A stretch of DNA of 64,000 nucleotides from Thalassomonas haliotis (GTDB lineage Bacteria > Pseudomonadota > Gammaproteobacteria > Enterobacterales > Alteromonadaceae): assembly GCF_028657945.1 (NCBI RefSeq), contig NZ_CP059693.1, forward strand, positions 868,001 to 932,000. The letters are read 5' to 3'. Position numbers and translations under genes: made by a program. Positions 16,072 to 25,074 of this stretch are shown piece after piece (the first letter of the stretch is position 1; each line of letters opens with the position of its first letter). A model generated the notes under the pieces. It was not told where the DNA came from and searched no databases. It saw only the letters and a list, made by a program, of their open reading frames with translations.

Positions 16072-18265
16072 GGTTTGCTTCCAATATGTTGTTGATTGAG
16101 AAGGTGAATGTAGTCCCTACACCTTTTTGGCTGGCGACACTGATAGTGCCGCCGTGCAATTCGATCAGCCGTTTGGTGATTGCCAGCCCTAAACCTGTGC
16201 CCCTGACTTTACGGGTGCTGCTGCTGTCGACCTGATAGAACTTATCAAAGAGTAAAGGCAAGGCGCTGTTATCTATGCCGCAGCCGGTATCCTGTACTTC
16301 AAAAATAATGTTTTTTTCACTTTGCTCGCCGCGCACGGTAATGGCGCCTTGCGCGGTAAACTTGATGGCATTGCTCAGCAAATTAATGAAGATCTGCTTG
16401 ATCCGGGTGGGATCCGAGAAGATTTTTAAGTCCGGCACCTGGTTGACCAGTTGGACATTTTTACCCTGTACGCTGTTTTTCAGCGACTGCAGGCATTCTT
16501 CTACCACGTTATGGCTATTTTGCCACTGGCGTTTTATTTCCAGCTTACCGGCTTCGATTTTGGAAATATCTAGAATGTCATTAATGAGCACTAATAAATG
16601 CTCTCCCGAGTCTTTCATTTCACTGGCTATTTCTGCGATGATCTCGGCAAGCGGTAATTTGTCTTTGTTGGTGAGCAGGGGCAGATAACCGAGAATGACG
16701 GTTAAAGGCGTTCTCAGTTCATGGCTCATCATGCTGAGAAACTCACTTTTTGCCCGGGAGTGCATTTCTGCTTTTTCTTTGGCATCCACTAGTATTTTTT
16801 CATTTTCTTTTTGCTGGGACAAATCGGCGATCACCCCGACAAAAATAATGGTATCTTCCAGGCTCGCCTGGTCTACCGAGAGAAAAATAGGAAAGGTTGA
16901 ACCGTCTTTTTTTAGTCCTTTGACTTCCCGGCCATTGCCTATGATCTTGCTGACGTTGGATGTGAGATAGTTGCTGAGATAGTTGTCATGGTGTTCGGCA
17001 TAAGGGGAGGGCATTAACATTTTGATATTATTGTTTAATAATTCTGTTTCCCGATAGCCGAACAACCTTTGCCCGGCGGGATTGCACGACTGGATAAGGC
17101 CGCTGGCATTGATGGTGATAATGGCATTGAGTGTGGTATCGAGTATTGCCTGGCTGCGGCGTTGCTCCATTTGTAATTGCCTGGTTCTTTGTTCAACCAG
17201 CTGCCGGATTGCCCGTTCCCGGCCAATAAGCAAAAAGAGAAAAGAAACCACCAATAAGGTAAAGGCCATGCCGGAAATAAAGACGATTTGCGCCCTGTTG
17301 CTTTGAAATTGTTTGATAAACTCCTGACTCGGATGCAGGGTCAGTTGCCAGGTGCGCCCTAAGCGTTTGATGGTGATTGTTTGCCGGTAGTGGACCGTCT
17401 CCTGAACCGGCTCCTGGCTATAGGTTTTAAAAAGTGATACCGGTGAACCCGGGTCGCTGACATCTTCCATATGTACTAAGACTTGGTTGTTGTATAAACC
17501 TGCAGAGTTTAACGAAGATAAAAAAAGCGGCTGGATATGAAATACCCCTAAGGCAAAACCCTGAAAATTTTCCAACCGGGCCTGGCGCTGTGTTCTGTCG
17601 CCCCGGTAAACCGGCTCCATAAACAGGTAGGCGGTTGACCTTTCCTGCTCCTGTACCAGTTGGATCGGTGTTGTCGCCAGGGTTTCGCCTGAATTCATGC
17701 TGGCGATAATGGTTTTTTTTCGTGCCGGGCTGGAGGAAAGATCATAGCCTAAGGCCTTTTCATTGCCTTTAAGGGGTTCTATATAAAAAACCGGGTAATA
17801 AAATGCTTTATTTCGCCCTACCGCTACCATATTACCCCGGGAATCATTTTGGGTGATGTCGAAGTTGGCTAAGCCGTCATCGCGTGCATCTTGTATATAC
17901 CTGTCTATACCGGTTTGCGGCACTCTGGGGACCCATTCCAGGGCTTTGATGGCCGGCATCTTTTCTATGGTTTCAACCGTAAATTGTTTAAATTCTTCCC
18001 GGGTAACCAGGTTGGAGGACTGATAGAATTTTCTGATGTCTCTCAATATTTCAATGTTTAATTCCAGCTCCCGGACAAAAGCTGTCTGGTAGAGGAGTTT
18101 AACGGTATTTAATTCGTGGCTTATTTCCTTGTTTTCCTGGTTTAAGGTGAACTGGTACCCCAGGTAGGATAACAGGAGACCCAGTAAAAAGCTGGTGATA
18201 ACGCTAGGTTTTATGAGAAAACTGTCTGTTATTATCACTAGGGTGTGTTGATCTTTCGTGTTCAC
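16049..18265 (-). CDS. CHASE-PAS sensor histidine kinase, 5' end altered by an IS insertion
   Basis: In order the protein has an N-terminal membrane segment (SFLLGLLLSYLGYQF), a periplasmic CHASE domain (ALEWVPRVP and YPVFYIEP blocks, about 50-280), a second membrane segment (FISGMAFTLLVVSFLFLL), a FixL-like PAS domain (about 385-490), HisKA (SHELRTPLTVILGY) and a HATPase_c domain (DTGCGID, GTGLGLAI). There is no C-terminal receiver. The GTG that opens this frame at 18265 lies inside the terminal inverted repeat of the adjacent IS element, so the first nine codons are IS-derived. The native start was probably the GTG at 18238, right next to the insertion point. The original promoter now lies about 880 bases further away on the far side of the element. 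Expression may be lost or may depend on IS sequences. Confidence 0.88.
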   Translation of the reverse strand: MNTKDQHTLVIITDSFLIKPSVITSFLLGLLLSYLGYQFTLNQENKEISHELNTVKLLYQTAFVRELELNIEILRDIRKFYQSSNLVTREEFKQFTVETIEKMPAIKALEWVPRVPQTGIDRYIQDARDDGLANFDITQNDSRGNMVAVGRNKAFYYPVFYIEPLKGNEKALGYDLSSSPARKKTIIASMNSGETLATTPIQLVQEQERSTAYLFMEPVYRGDRTQRQARLENFQGFALGVFHIQPLFLSSLNSAGLYNNQVLVHMEDVSDPGSPVSLFKTYSQEPVQETVHYRQTITIKRLGRTWQLTLHPSQEFIKQFQSNRAQIVFISGMAFTLLVVSFLFLLIGRERAIRQLVEQRTRQLQMEQRRSQAILDTTLNAIITINASGLIQSCNPAGQRLFGYRETELLNNNIKMLMPSPYAEHHDNYLSNYLTSNVSKIIGNGREVKGLKKDGSTFPIFLSVDQASLEDTIIFVGVIADLSQQKENEKILVDAKEKAEMHSRAKSEFLSMMSHELRTPLTVILGYLPLLTNKDKLPLAEIIAEIASEMKDSGEHLLVLINDILDISKIEAGKLEIKRQWQNSHNVVEECLQSLKNSVQGKNVQLVNQVPDLKIFSDPTRIKQIFINLLSNAIKFTAQGAITVRGEQSEKNIIFEVQDTGCGIDNSALPLLFDKFYQVDSSSTRKVRGTGLGLAITKRLIELHGGTISVASQKGVGTTFTFSINNILEANHELNSTG

Positions 18266-19120
18266 AACTTAGTCAATCCACATTGGTAACCACATCATAG
18301 CAAATGCCAGATTAACCATGCTGGCATAGTTCTGCTCTAATTTATCGTATCTTGTTGCTATTGCTCGAAAATGTTTTATTCTGGCAAAAGCATTTTCAAC
18401 GAGATGCCGATACTTATATAGGCACCAGTCCATCTCTTCATTACCTTTTTTGCTATTTTTCCTGCGCGGTATGACTGAGATTGCACCGTTATTTTCGCTG
18501 CATTTTCTAACAGCTTCGCTATCATAGCCTTTATCTGCAACCACATATTCAGATTGTGGCGAATGAGTTATCAAGGAATTTGCATGACTGACGTCATTAA
18601 TTTGCCCTCCGGACAACTCAAAATATACGGGTAATCCACAACTATCTACAGCAAGGTGAATTTTAGTAGAATTACCGCCTCGGCTTTTTCCAATGGCTTG
18701 GTTATCTTTTGAAGCTGCACCGCTGCTATGTTGATGAGCACGAACAATAGTCCCATCAAGAAACAACCACTCCACATCGGAGTTTTTAGATAAACACTTG
18801 AATAACAAGTCTATAATCCCTTTCTTCGACCATAAGTTAAAGCGACGAAATACCGTATTCCAATGACCAAAGTCCGAAGGTAAATCACGCCAGGGTAAGC
18901 CCGTCCTCATCCGATAAAGAATGCCTTCAAATGTCATTCTATGCTCAGGTTTATTGTAAACCCTGCCGCTGTGTCGCATTAATTGGGATAGCTTCTGCCA
19001 TATGGCATCTGTTAACATAGTTCTTAGCATGGTGATTATGTTGTAATTGGTTTTTGGCGAAATGAATTATAACGTTTCACCATGCTGTTCAAAATTCCTT
19101 CTCAAAAGATCAACACGCCC
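18241..19120 (-). mobile_element. IS5-family insertion sequence, 880 bp, intact ends
   Basis: The left end begins GGGTGTGTTGATCTTT, and the right end read inward is GGGCGTGTTGATCTTT, so the inverted repeats match at 15 of 16 positions. Each end abuts a TA dinucleotide (18239-18240 and 19121-19122), with CTAG-like contexts, consistent with the short target duplication of the IS427/IS1031-type branch of IS5. One uninterrupted transposase gene fills the element. The intact termini and open transposase suggest recent activity. It sits at the first codon of the histidine kinase gene. Confidence 0.88.
18269..19030 (-). CDS. IS5-family transposase (DDE), single ORF
   Basis: The 253-residue protein has the N-terminal DUF4096-like region (RTGLPWRDLPSDFGHWNTVF) and a DDE catalytic core. 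The first Asp is in FLDGTIVRAHQH, the second is in VADKGYDS, and the Glu lies in the RHLVENAFARIKHFR region, matching the Y(2)R(3)E(6)K-like signature of IS5 enzymes. Unlike many relatives with a programmed frameshift, it is encoded in one frame. It lies between perfectly placed inverted repeats, so it should be functional. Codon and base use are more AT-rich than in the surrounding signalling genes, in line with acquisition. Confidence 0.93.
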   Translation of the reverse strand: MLRTMLTDAIWQKLSQLMRHSGRVYNKPEHRMTFEGILYRMRTGLPWRDLPSDFGHWNTVFRRFNLWSKKGIIDLLFKCLSKNSDVEWLFLDGTIVRAHQHSSGAASKDNQAIGKSRGGNSTKIHLAVDSCGLPVYFELSGGQINDVSHANSLITHSPQSEYVVADKGYDSEAVRKCSENNGAISVIPRRKNSKKGNEEMDWCLYKYRHLVENAFARIKHFRAIATRYDKLEQNYASMVNLAFAMMWLPMWID

Positions 19121-19122
19121 TA

Positions 19123-19639
19123 GGCTTTATCCACAAATAATTGATAATTAGCTTAGTTCATCCCGATAACACACGCAAAATATAAAATGACAGGCTTGCG
19201 GAGGGGGAGGTGCTTGTTGTTATTTATCGTTGTTTTTAGTTCCGGGGAGGATTAAAGCCTGCTTAGGGGTTGTTTATCTTTGGCCGTGAACGAGCTTTTT
19301 GGCTGTTTTTCCATCTATCGCCCTCAGCACAATGTCATGTAGAATAACAACAGGTCATTTTCCTGCCTTGAGACATGAAAAAACCGCCTGAAAATCTTAA
19401 TTCCCTGCAAAGATAAACAGACCCGAGGGGAATTATGCCCGGTATCAACTATCTTTTTTGTTAAATCCTTTCTATAACATTCTATAACGGCTTGCTGGTT
19501 TAACGCTTGATCAGCAGATCTTGCTGATAATCCAAAGAATATCCGGTGAGAGTTAATGTTAAGTTAATGCCCGGGGTTATGAAATCCAGTTCCCGTTTTT
19601 CATGATTTATTACCATTACTACCAGGGACAGGTGGTGTT
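19123..19639. other. Intergenic stretch between the IS element and the receiver/kinase gene
   Basis: No convincing gene is visible in these 517 bases. The part next to the IS probably held the promoter of the histidine kinase before the insertion. The part just before 19640 should carry the promoter of the forward gene. Its start is preceded by CAGGGACAGGTGGTG, a usable ribosome binding region. Confidence 0.5.
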
Positions 19640-20893
19640 ATGTCACAAAGCAATCAAGCGGTAAATGAAGTGCAACATACAATTTTACTGGTCGATGATG
19701 ATCCGCATATTCTGAATCTGTTGGATCTGATCCTTAGTCAACATTATCAGGTCTTATGTGCCAATAACGGGCAAGAGGCGCTGGATATAGTGATGAAACA
19801 TGGCCAGGGACAGGGCATACACCTGGTATTAACGGATCAGCGCATGCCGCAGATGGCGGGAACGGAATTTTTAGCAAAAGTGCGCAGCCAGCTGCCTAAA
19901 GCAAAACGTATGTTGATGACGGCATATCAGGATATTTCCGTGGTAATGGCAGCTATCAATGAGCTTGATGTCTACCAGGTGATATTAAAGCCGTTTGAGC
20001 AAAATGAATTATTGCTAAAGGTGAGGCGTGCGCTGGAGTGTTTTGTTGCCGAGCGCCAGCAGGAAAAACTGATAGACGACCTGTATGCGGCGAACCAGGC
20101 ACTGGCTCTTAGCCAGAATAACCTGCACCAGATGCTGCAGCACCAGAGCAATACCGATATGCTGGCGTCTTTAGGCACTTTAGTGGCGGAGATGTCATAT
20201 GAAATCGATACGCCTTTGGGCCTGAGCATTACCACGGCATCGAGTCTGGAAGAGAAAACACAGGAATTGATGTCGCGGGCAAAAGAGATGAACCTGTCCA
20301 AAGATTTTATGAGTCATTACCAGGCACTTGCCTACGAGTCTTGTCGCCTTATTTCCCGAAACCTGGAAAAAGCGGTGGATATGCTGCATGCCTTCAAAGA
20401 GTTTTCTATCGACTTGACCGGTAATGAGCGCCGCCACTTTAATTTAAAGCAATATATTGATGATATCCTGCTGACGCTGATGCCCAGGTTGAAACACAGC
20501 AAACACAGTATCGAGATCCATTGTCCCGATAATATTGTTTTGGAGAGCTACCCGGGGGCCATCACAAAAATTATCACCAGCCTGGTCAGTTATGCCCTGA
20601 ACAACAGTTATGGTGAGCACAAGGTTGGCAATATGGTGCTGGATATTAAGCGGGAAGCCCACTTAGTGTTTATGGTATTTGAGGATAACGGCAAGTTTGT
20701 TAACAAAGAAACCTTGGACGCATATTTCCAGCCTTTATATGACGCTGAGCATACCGCTTCAGGACAGTGGTTAGGCTTAAATGCCGTTAACCGTATCGTT
20801 AATGAGACCCTTAACGGGCGTTTAGACTGTGAAAGCAGCATAGAAGGCGGTACCAGATTCACTATTACCTTACCCATTAGTAACGGACATTAA
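19640..20893 (+). CDS. Receiver domain fused to a degenerate histidine-kinase module
   Basis: The N-terminal 140 residues are a receiver domain of the RpfG/HD-GYP-neighbour style: LVDDDPHILNLL, phosphoacceptor in LTDQRMPQMAG, MTAYQD, and Lys in LKPFEQ. A coiled-coil linker follows, then a kinase-like module. Where related kinases read GxVAHEINTPLG, this protein has EMSYEIDTPLG, so the phosphorylatable His is replaced by Tyr. The ATPase part is also eroded: the N-box reads ITSLVSYALNNS, DNG is retained in FEDNGKFV, and the G2 region is GQWLGLNAV. It therefore looks like a phosphorylation-responsive scaffold rather than an active kinase. It is transcribed away from the disrupted kinase operon, and its partner is unknown. 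Confidence 0.85.
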   Translation: MSQSNQAVNEVQHTILLVDDDPHILNLLDLILSQHYQVLCANNGQEALDIVMKHGQGQGIHLVLTDQRMPQMAGTEFLAKVRSQLPKAKRMLMTAYQDISVVMAAINELDVYQVILKPFEQNELLLKVRRALECFVAERQQEKLIDDLYAANQALALSQNNLHQMLQHQSNTDMLASLGTLVAEMSYEIDTPLGLSITTASSLEEKTQELMSRAKEMNLSKDFMSHYQALAYESCRLISRNLEKAVDMLHAFKEFSIDLTGNERRHFNLKQYIDDILLTLMPRLKHSKHSIEIHCPDNIVLESYPGAITKIITSLVSYALNNSYGEHKVGNMVLDIKREAHLVFMVFEDNGKFVNKETLDAYFQPLYDAEHTASGQWLGLNAVNRIVNETLNGRLDCESSIEGGTRFTITLPISNGH

Positions 20894-20957
20894 GCCGGGT
20901 ATTTACGCCGGCTGTTGTGACTGGCTTCTTGCCCGGGGTATGATGGTGTAATGTAAC

Positions 20958-21572
20958 TTGCTGATGACTACTTTTAGATTGAAAATTAATGAATTAGAAC
21001 AGCTTAAACAAGAAATACGTCGCTGTACCTTATGTGAACCGGAATTGCCCCTGGGGGCTAACCCTGTGATCCGGGGTAATAAAAGTGCAAAAATTCTGGT
21101 GGCGGGACAGGCCCCCGGTATCAAAGTGCATAAAACTTCGATTCCTTTTAATGACGCCAGTGGCGTTCGCTTGCGGCAATGGCTGGGGATAGATGAAGCG
21201 GTTTTTTACGATGAAGATAGGGTTGCCATAGTGCCGATGGGCTTTTGTTATCCCGGCACGGGAAAAAGCGGTGATTTGCCCCCCAGGGCCGAGTGCGCAA
21301 AAACCTGGCATCAGCAGTTGCTGGCTTTGTTGCCTGATATTGAATTGATCCTGGTGATAGGCCGGTACGCACAACAATATCACCTCAAAGATCGCCAAAA
21401 AAAGAACCTGACAGAAACCGTCGGGGCCTGGCAAGAATACGCCCCGGCTATCATTCCTTTGCCGCATCCCAGTCCGCGCAATAATATCTGGCTACGACGC
21501 AATCCCTGGTTTGAACAGCAAGTGCTGCCTTATCTGCGAAACAGGGTGAGCACATTGCTTGCTTCGGTTTGA
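20958..21572 (+). CDS. Uracil-DNA glycosylase superfamily protein
   Basis: The 204-residue protein carries the superfamily motif 1 variant GQAPGIKVHK (about residues 50-60) and motif 2 HPSPRNNIWLRRNPWF near 172. An N-terminal CTLC pair resembles part of the metal site of family 4/5 enzymes, but the full four-cysteine Fe-S set is not evident. Proteins of this kind are annotated as uracil-DNA glycosylase family and may remove damaged bases from DNA, although many are uncharacterised. It lies 65 bases after the preceding gene and is followed by a clear terminator. The ATG at 20958 is close to a second ATG at 20964, and either could be used. Confidence 0.8.
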   Translation: MLMTTFRLKINELEQLKQEIRRCTLCEPELPLGANPVIRGNKSAKILVAGQAPGIKVHKTSIPFNDASGVRLRQWLGIDEAVFYDEDRVAIVPMGFCYPGTGKSGDLPPRAECAKTWHQQLLALLPDIELILVIGRYAQQYHLKDRQKKNLTETVGAWQEYAPAIIPLPHPSPRNNIWLRRNPWFEQQVLPYLRNRVSTLLASV

Positions 21573-21584
21573 TTGTTTTGCCGG

Positions 21585-21617
21585 TAAGCCTTCCGCCGGT
21601 GCCGAAGGCTTATTTTT
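21585..21617 (+). terminator. Rho-independent terminator after the glycosylase-family gene
   Basis: AAGCCTTC pairs with GAAGGCTT around the loop CGCCGGTGCC and is followed by a TATTTTT tract. It ends forward transcription about 15 bases after the stop codon. Confidence 0.8.
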
Positions 21618-21708
21618 CTGTTGCTATTCTTTTCTGTCTGCTTGAATGTATAGTTATTTCATAAGGCCTGGTAAGTCGTCGGCATATCGCCGGCATAAGG
21701 GGGGAGCA

Positions 21709-21903
21709 CTAATCGGCTTTTACGACGCTTAAGCTGTCAAACCTCTGGTATTTGCCGCAATGGTAAATGTCCTGGCCATGTGTGCCTTTATTGCGCTCGA
21801 TATAGGTGACCAGGTATTTTCTTTCTTTATTAATGGTCAGGGAATAGGGGTTCATGGTTATCCTGGCATGATAAATATGATCTCCGATATTAATTGCATT
21901 CAT
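21709..21903 (-). CDS. Small hypothetical protein, 64 residues
   Basis: The frame has an excellent ribosome binding site (AAGGAGTC) seven bases before its ATG, which supports it over the overlapping forward frame. The protein reads as a compact beta-rich domain: INIGDHIYHARITMNPYSL, then KYLVTYIERNKG, then DIYHCGKYQRF. It has no signal peptide or membrane segment and one cysteine. I do not recognise a family. It stands alone between the glycosylase terminator and a degraded region, and function cannot be inferred. Confidence 0.6.
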   Translation of the reverse strand: MNAINIGDHIYHARITMNPYSLTINKERKYLVTYIERNKGTHGQDIYHCGKYQRFDSLSVVKAD

Positions 21904-21959
21904 TTCAGACTCCTTTTATTTTTCTCTGACGCAAATAATTGAAATAATATGATCATCAA

Positions 21960-22312
21960 TAATCAGGCGCCGAGCATAACAGTAAGGTGATTATCTGAAC
22001 ATTACCGGCGATTACAGCTGTTGAACTTTTTAGCCGGGCGGGTGTCCCTGGCCAGTGGCAGACTTATAGTTTATATCGGTATGGGATTAAGGCGATGAGA
22101 CTTTTCCCTGTATGTGCCGGATGCTTGTGCCGAGCGCGATGGCCATAACATTAGCCATCAGGGGGATCCGGTGAAAAGCCTGCCTTATAAAGCGACAGCT
22201 TATGCTTTTCCCGCTTTAAATATCCGGAAATTATCAAGCCGTTTGATGATTTTCTGGTGAACAATGCCGATCTGAGCCGTGCCCTTAAGCTTAAATATGA
22301 GCTGGGATCATT
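21960..22312. other. Gene-free stretch with possible decayed coding remnants
   Basis: No intact gene is visible. Two short forward-strand stretches look protein-like but lie in different frames: one reads HQGDPVKSLPYKATAYAFP (around 22155-22215), the other KYPEIIKPFDDFLVNNADLS (around 22218-22278). They are interrupted by stops and followed by a forward terminator at 22313. This is consistent with a degraded gene, but too short to name. Confidence 0.25.
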
Positions 22313-22338
22313 AAGCCGGCAAGGCCGGCTTATTTTTT
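22313..22338 (+). terminator. Forward-strand terminator hairpin
   Basis: AAGCCGGC and GCCGGCTT form an 8-bp stem with an AAG loop, followed by ATTTTTT. It points forward, although no intact forward gene precedes it, and this supports a decayed gene upstream. A second perfect hairpin (TTAACCTGA...TCAGGTTA at 22341-22359) lies just after the degS stop on the minus strand. Confidence 0.65.
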
Positions 22339-22360
22339 AGTTAACCTGAACTCAGGTTAG

Positions 22361-23416
22361 TTACTGGTTGTATTCTATGATAGTGACCGGGATATCGAGC
22401 TGGCGCTTCTTGCGGTAGACTTTGAACATCAAACTGGTATTGGGTTTGGTTTCTGCCACTATATCCAGGGCATGGGTGATACTGTTGATCTGTTTATCCC
22501 CTATCTGGTAGACGATATCGCCCGGCTGTAATCCCGCCTGATAGGCCGGACTGCCCGGGGTGACCTGCTCTATGATAAAGCCTTTGAATTCATTGATATA
22601 ACGATTGGCAACCACACCTAACCAACCGCGGGTTACCCGGCCGTGAGAGATAATTTTCTGCATGACCTTTTTGGCCAGCTGATAGGGCACGGCAAAAAAT
22701 ATCCCCTGGATATTGAGCTGGGGGTTGGAAAACTGGCGGGAATTGATGCCGACCAGGTCGCCATTGCTGTTGATTAACGCACCGCCGGAGTTGCCTTCAT
22801 TAATCGCGGCATCCATTTGCAAAAACTCCAGGTAGCTGGTGTTGCTCAGGCCATTACGGCCGGTGGCGCTGATAATGCCCTGGGTTACGGTTTGCCCTAA
22901 GTTTAACGGGTTGCCTATGGCCAGGACGACATCGCCGGCAAAGGATTTCAAGTCTGTTTTTTGCGGGATCACCGGCAGGTTAACCGCTTCTACTTTCAGT
23001 ACCGCCAAGTCGGTATAGATATCATAACCGATAAGTTCGGCGGCAAATTGCTGGCCATTTTGCAGCCAGACAGAGATCAGGTTGGCATTTTGCACCACAT
23101 GAAAGTTGGTCAGTATATATCCCTGACTGTCCATGATCACCCCTGAGCCCAAACGGACATTGCTGGTGGGGTATTCGCCATAATTAGGGCTGCTCTGAAT
23201 ATCCCTAGTGTAAATGTTTACTACTGCCGGACCGGCCCGACTGACGGCTTTTGCATAGGAAAGCGCCGTCGGCTGACTGCTTTGCTTTGGTATGATATTC
23301 CATAACGCCAGGGTATTGTTTCTAAGTTCCGGAATAAGCAGCAACAGGACAACGGCAAGCATGACACCATAACTTGCAGAGCGGACGACATATTTTAAAA
23401 AAGCGATGATTTGCAA
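22361..23416 (-). CDS. degS: DegS, membrane-anchored serine endoprotease of the sigma-E pathway
   Basis: The protein has a single N-terminal membrane anchor (about 12-30), a trypsin-like protease domain with catalytic triad H106 (TNFHVV), D136 (TDLAVL) and S210 (EGNSGGAL), and one PDZ domain (GFIIEQVTPGSPAYQAGL). At 351 residues it matches DegS rather than DegP/DegQ. In related bacteria DegS senses misfolded outer-membrane proteins through its PDZ domain and makes the first cut in the anti-sigma factor RseA. It lies downstream of degQ in the same direction, the common arrangement, with a roughly 200-base gap containing a terminator-like hairpin. Confidence 0.95.
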   Translation of the reverse strand: MQIIAFLKYVVRSASYGVMLAVVLLLLIPELRNNTLALWNIIPKQSSQPTALSYAKAVSRAGPAVVNIYTRDIQSSPNYGEYPTSNVRLGSGVIMDSQGYILTNFHVVQNANLISVWLQNGQQFAAELIGYDIYTDLAVLKVEAVNLPVIPQKTDLKSFAGDVVLAIGNPLNLGQTVTQGIISATGRNGLSNTSYLEFLQMDAAINEGNSGGALINSNGDLVGINSRQFSNPQLNIQGIFFAVPYQLAKKVMQKIISHGRVTRGWLGVVANRYINEFKGFIIEQVTPGSPAYQAGLQPGDIVYQIGDKQINSITHALDIVAETKPNTSLMFKVYRKKRQLDIPVTIIEYNQ

Positions 23417-23570
23417 AAGGGTTAGGTTATTTGGCCATTTTTCATAAGCCTATCACAGTTTAGTCTTGTCGATAAAGTTTAGCGGGAGAATGTGGATAAT
23501 TATTATGCTGGCGGGGGCACTGGGTAAAGTTTGTTTATTCATTGCCCCGGCGGTATTTTTAAATCCTGAT

Positions 23571-23600
23571 AAAGGAAAGGCCCTTTCGGGCCTTTCCTTT
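23571..23600. terminator. Bidirectional terminator-like hairpin after degQ
   Basis: AAAGGAAAGGCCC and GGGCCTTTCCTTT form a 13-bp perfect stem around the loop TTTC. Downstream of the degQ stop on the minus strand it should reduce read-through into degS. Confidence 0.75.
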
Positions 23601-23622
23601 GTTGAGGGGGAGAAAATAAAAC

Positions 23623-24978
23623 TTAGCGTATCATCAGGTATAACTGGCTGTTACCGCGAATAACATTCAGTGCCATCACCCCTTTCGGGTTTTTCAGGTA
23701 ATTGCGCAGTTCGGCAATGTTTTTGATGCGCTTACGGTTGATGCCGTTAATAATATCACCGGATTTTAAACCGATTATTTGTGCCGGACTGTCCTGCTCA
23801 AGTCCTTTTACCAACACGCCGCTGCCTTCTGTGTTGTTTTCCAGTTCGGCGCCTTCCAGCATTCTATGGATGCTGGCAGCTTCAACATTGGCGGTCTCCG
23901 ATTTTTTCAGTTTAACGGTAAATTCTTTTTCATCGCCGTCACCGCGGATCACGGTAATTTTTACTTTTTTACCGGCGCCGATGGAGCCAATTTTACCTTT
24001 TAATTCCTGGAAGGTTTTCACGGCTTTGCCGTTGACTTTAGTGATAACATCACCAGCCATAATACCGGCTTCTTCGGCGGCTGACCCCGTGGTTACCTGC
24101 TCAACAAAGCCCCCCTGGTTGGTTTCCAGTTCCATTGCCTTGGCGATATCGCCGTTGACGCTGCGACCGGATACGCCCAGGATACCGCGGCGTACTTCGC
24201 CAAATTCAATGATCTGCTTGGCCAGGTTGTTCATCATATTGCTGGGAATGGCAAAGCCGATCCCGACATTACCGCCGTTTGGCCCTATAATGGCGGTATT
24301 GATACCGATTAACTCTCCCCTGAGGTTTACCAGGGCGCCGCCTGAGTTGCCGCTGTTGATGGCGGCATCGGTTTGGATAAAGTCTTCGTAATTTTCGAGA
24401 TTCAAGCCGCTGCGCCCCAGGGCGCTGACGATACCTGAGGTCACGGTTTGTCCTAAACCGAAGGGGTTGCCAATTGCCACGGTAAAATCACCGATACGCA
24501 GATCGTCCGAGTCCGCCAGTTTGATTTCGGTAAGGTCTTCGGCATCAATTTGTAATAGGGCAATGTCGCTTGCTTTATCCGAGCCTAATTTTTTCGCTTC
24601 TATCTGGCGGCCGTCTTTTAGTGTTACCACGATTTCATCGGCTTCATCAACCACATGATTGTTGGTAACAATATAACCTTTACCGGCATCAATAATCACC
24701 CCTGAGCCTAAAGCCCGAAAAGGGCGCTCTTGTGGCCTGGCCTGGCGGGGGTTACCGAAGAAAAATTTAAAGGCATCGGGCACTCTTTGCTCGATTTCAT
24801 GCGTCCCTTTAACTGAAATGCTAACCACCGCAGGCGTCGCCTGCTCCAGCATAGGGGCTAGAGAAGGCATGGTTTGACCGCCGACGGCTAAAGGTAAATT
24901 GGCATAAGCAGGTGCGCTTGAAAGGGCAAGGGTGCCTGAGAATAATGCTGCGCTTACTAAAATTGACAGTTTTTTCAT
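23623..24978 (-). CDS. degQ: DegQ/DegP-family periplasmic serine protease
   Basis: The protein has a signal peptide (SILVSAALFSGTLALS, cleavage after AYA), a protease domain with H108 (TNNHVV), D138 (ASDIAL) and S212 (SGNSGGAL), and two PDZ domains. At 451 residues it fits DegQ. The family degrades and refolds damaged periplasmic and outer-membrane proteins and forms hexameric to dodecameric cages. The neighbouring degS downstream and the zapG/zapE pair upstream match the conserved gammaproteobacterial block, which favours the name degQ over degP. Confidence 0.93.
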   Translation of the reverse strand: MKKLSILVSAALFSGTLALSSAPAYANLPLAVGGQTMPSLAPMLEQATPAVVSISVKGTHEIEQRVPDAFKFFFGNPRQARPQERPFRALGSGVIIDAGKGYIVTNNHVVDEADEIVVTLKDGRQIEAKKLGSDKASDIALLQIDAEDLTEIKLADSDDLRIGDFTVAIGNPFGLGQTVTSGIVSALGRSGLNLENYEDFIQTDAAINSGNSGGALVNLRGELIGINTAIIGPNGGNVGIGFAIPSNMMNNLAKQIIEFGEVRRGILGVSGRSVNGDIAKAMELETNQGGFVEQVTTGSAAEEAGIMAGDVITKVNGKAVKTFQELKGKIGSIGAGKKVKITVIRGDGDEKEFTVKLKKSETANVEAASIHRMLEGAELENNTEGSGVLVKGLEQDSPAQIIGLKSGDIINGINRKRIKNIAELRNYLKNPKGVMALNVIRGNSQLYLMIR

Positions 24979-25074
24979 ACTTAAGATCTATCCTTCAAAG
25001 AATTAAACATTTTTATTTCACAAAATGAGTGACCCAATTATTGACCGAACATAAAAGTATTAGTTCGAAATTCA

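Noticed and set aside
21760-21942. Forward 60-codon frame overlapping the small minus-strand gene
   Set aside because: The minus-strand frame has a strong ribosome binding site and a more protein-like composition.
23466-23663. 65-codon forward frame between degS and degQ
   Set aside because: It crosses a terminator hairpin and the degQ 3' end and has no ribosome binding site.
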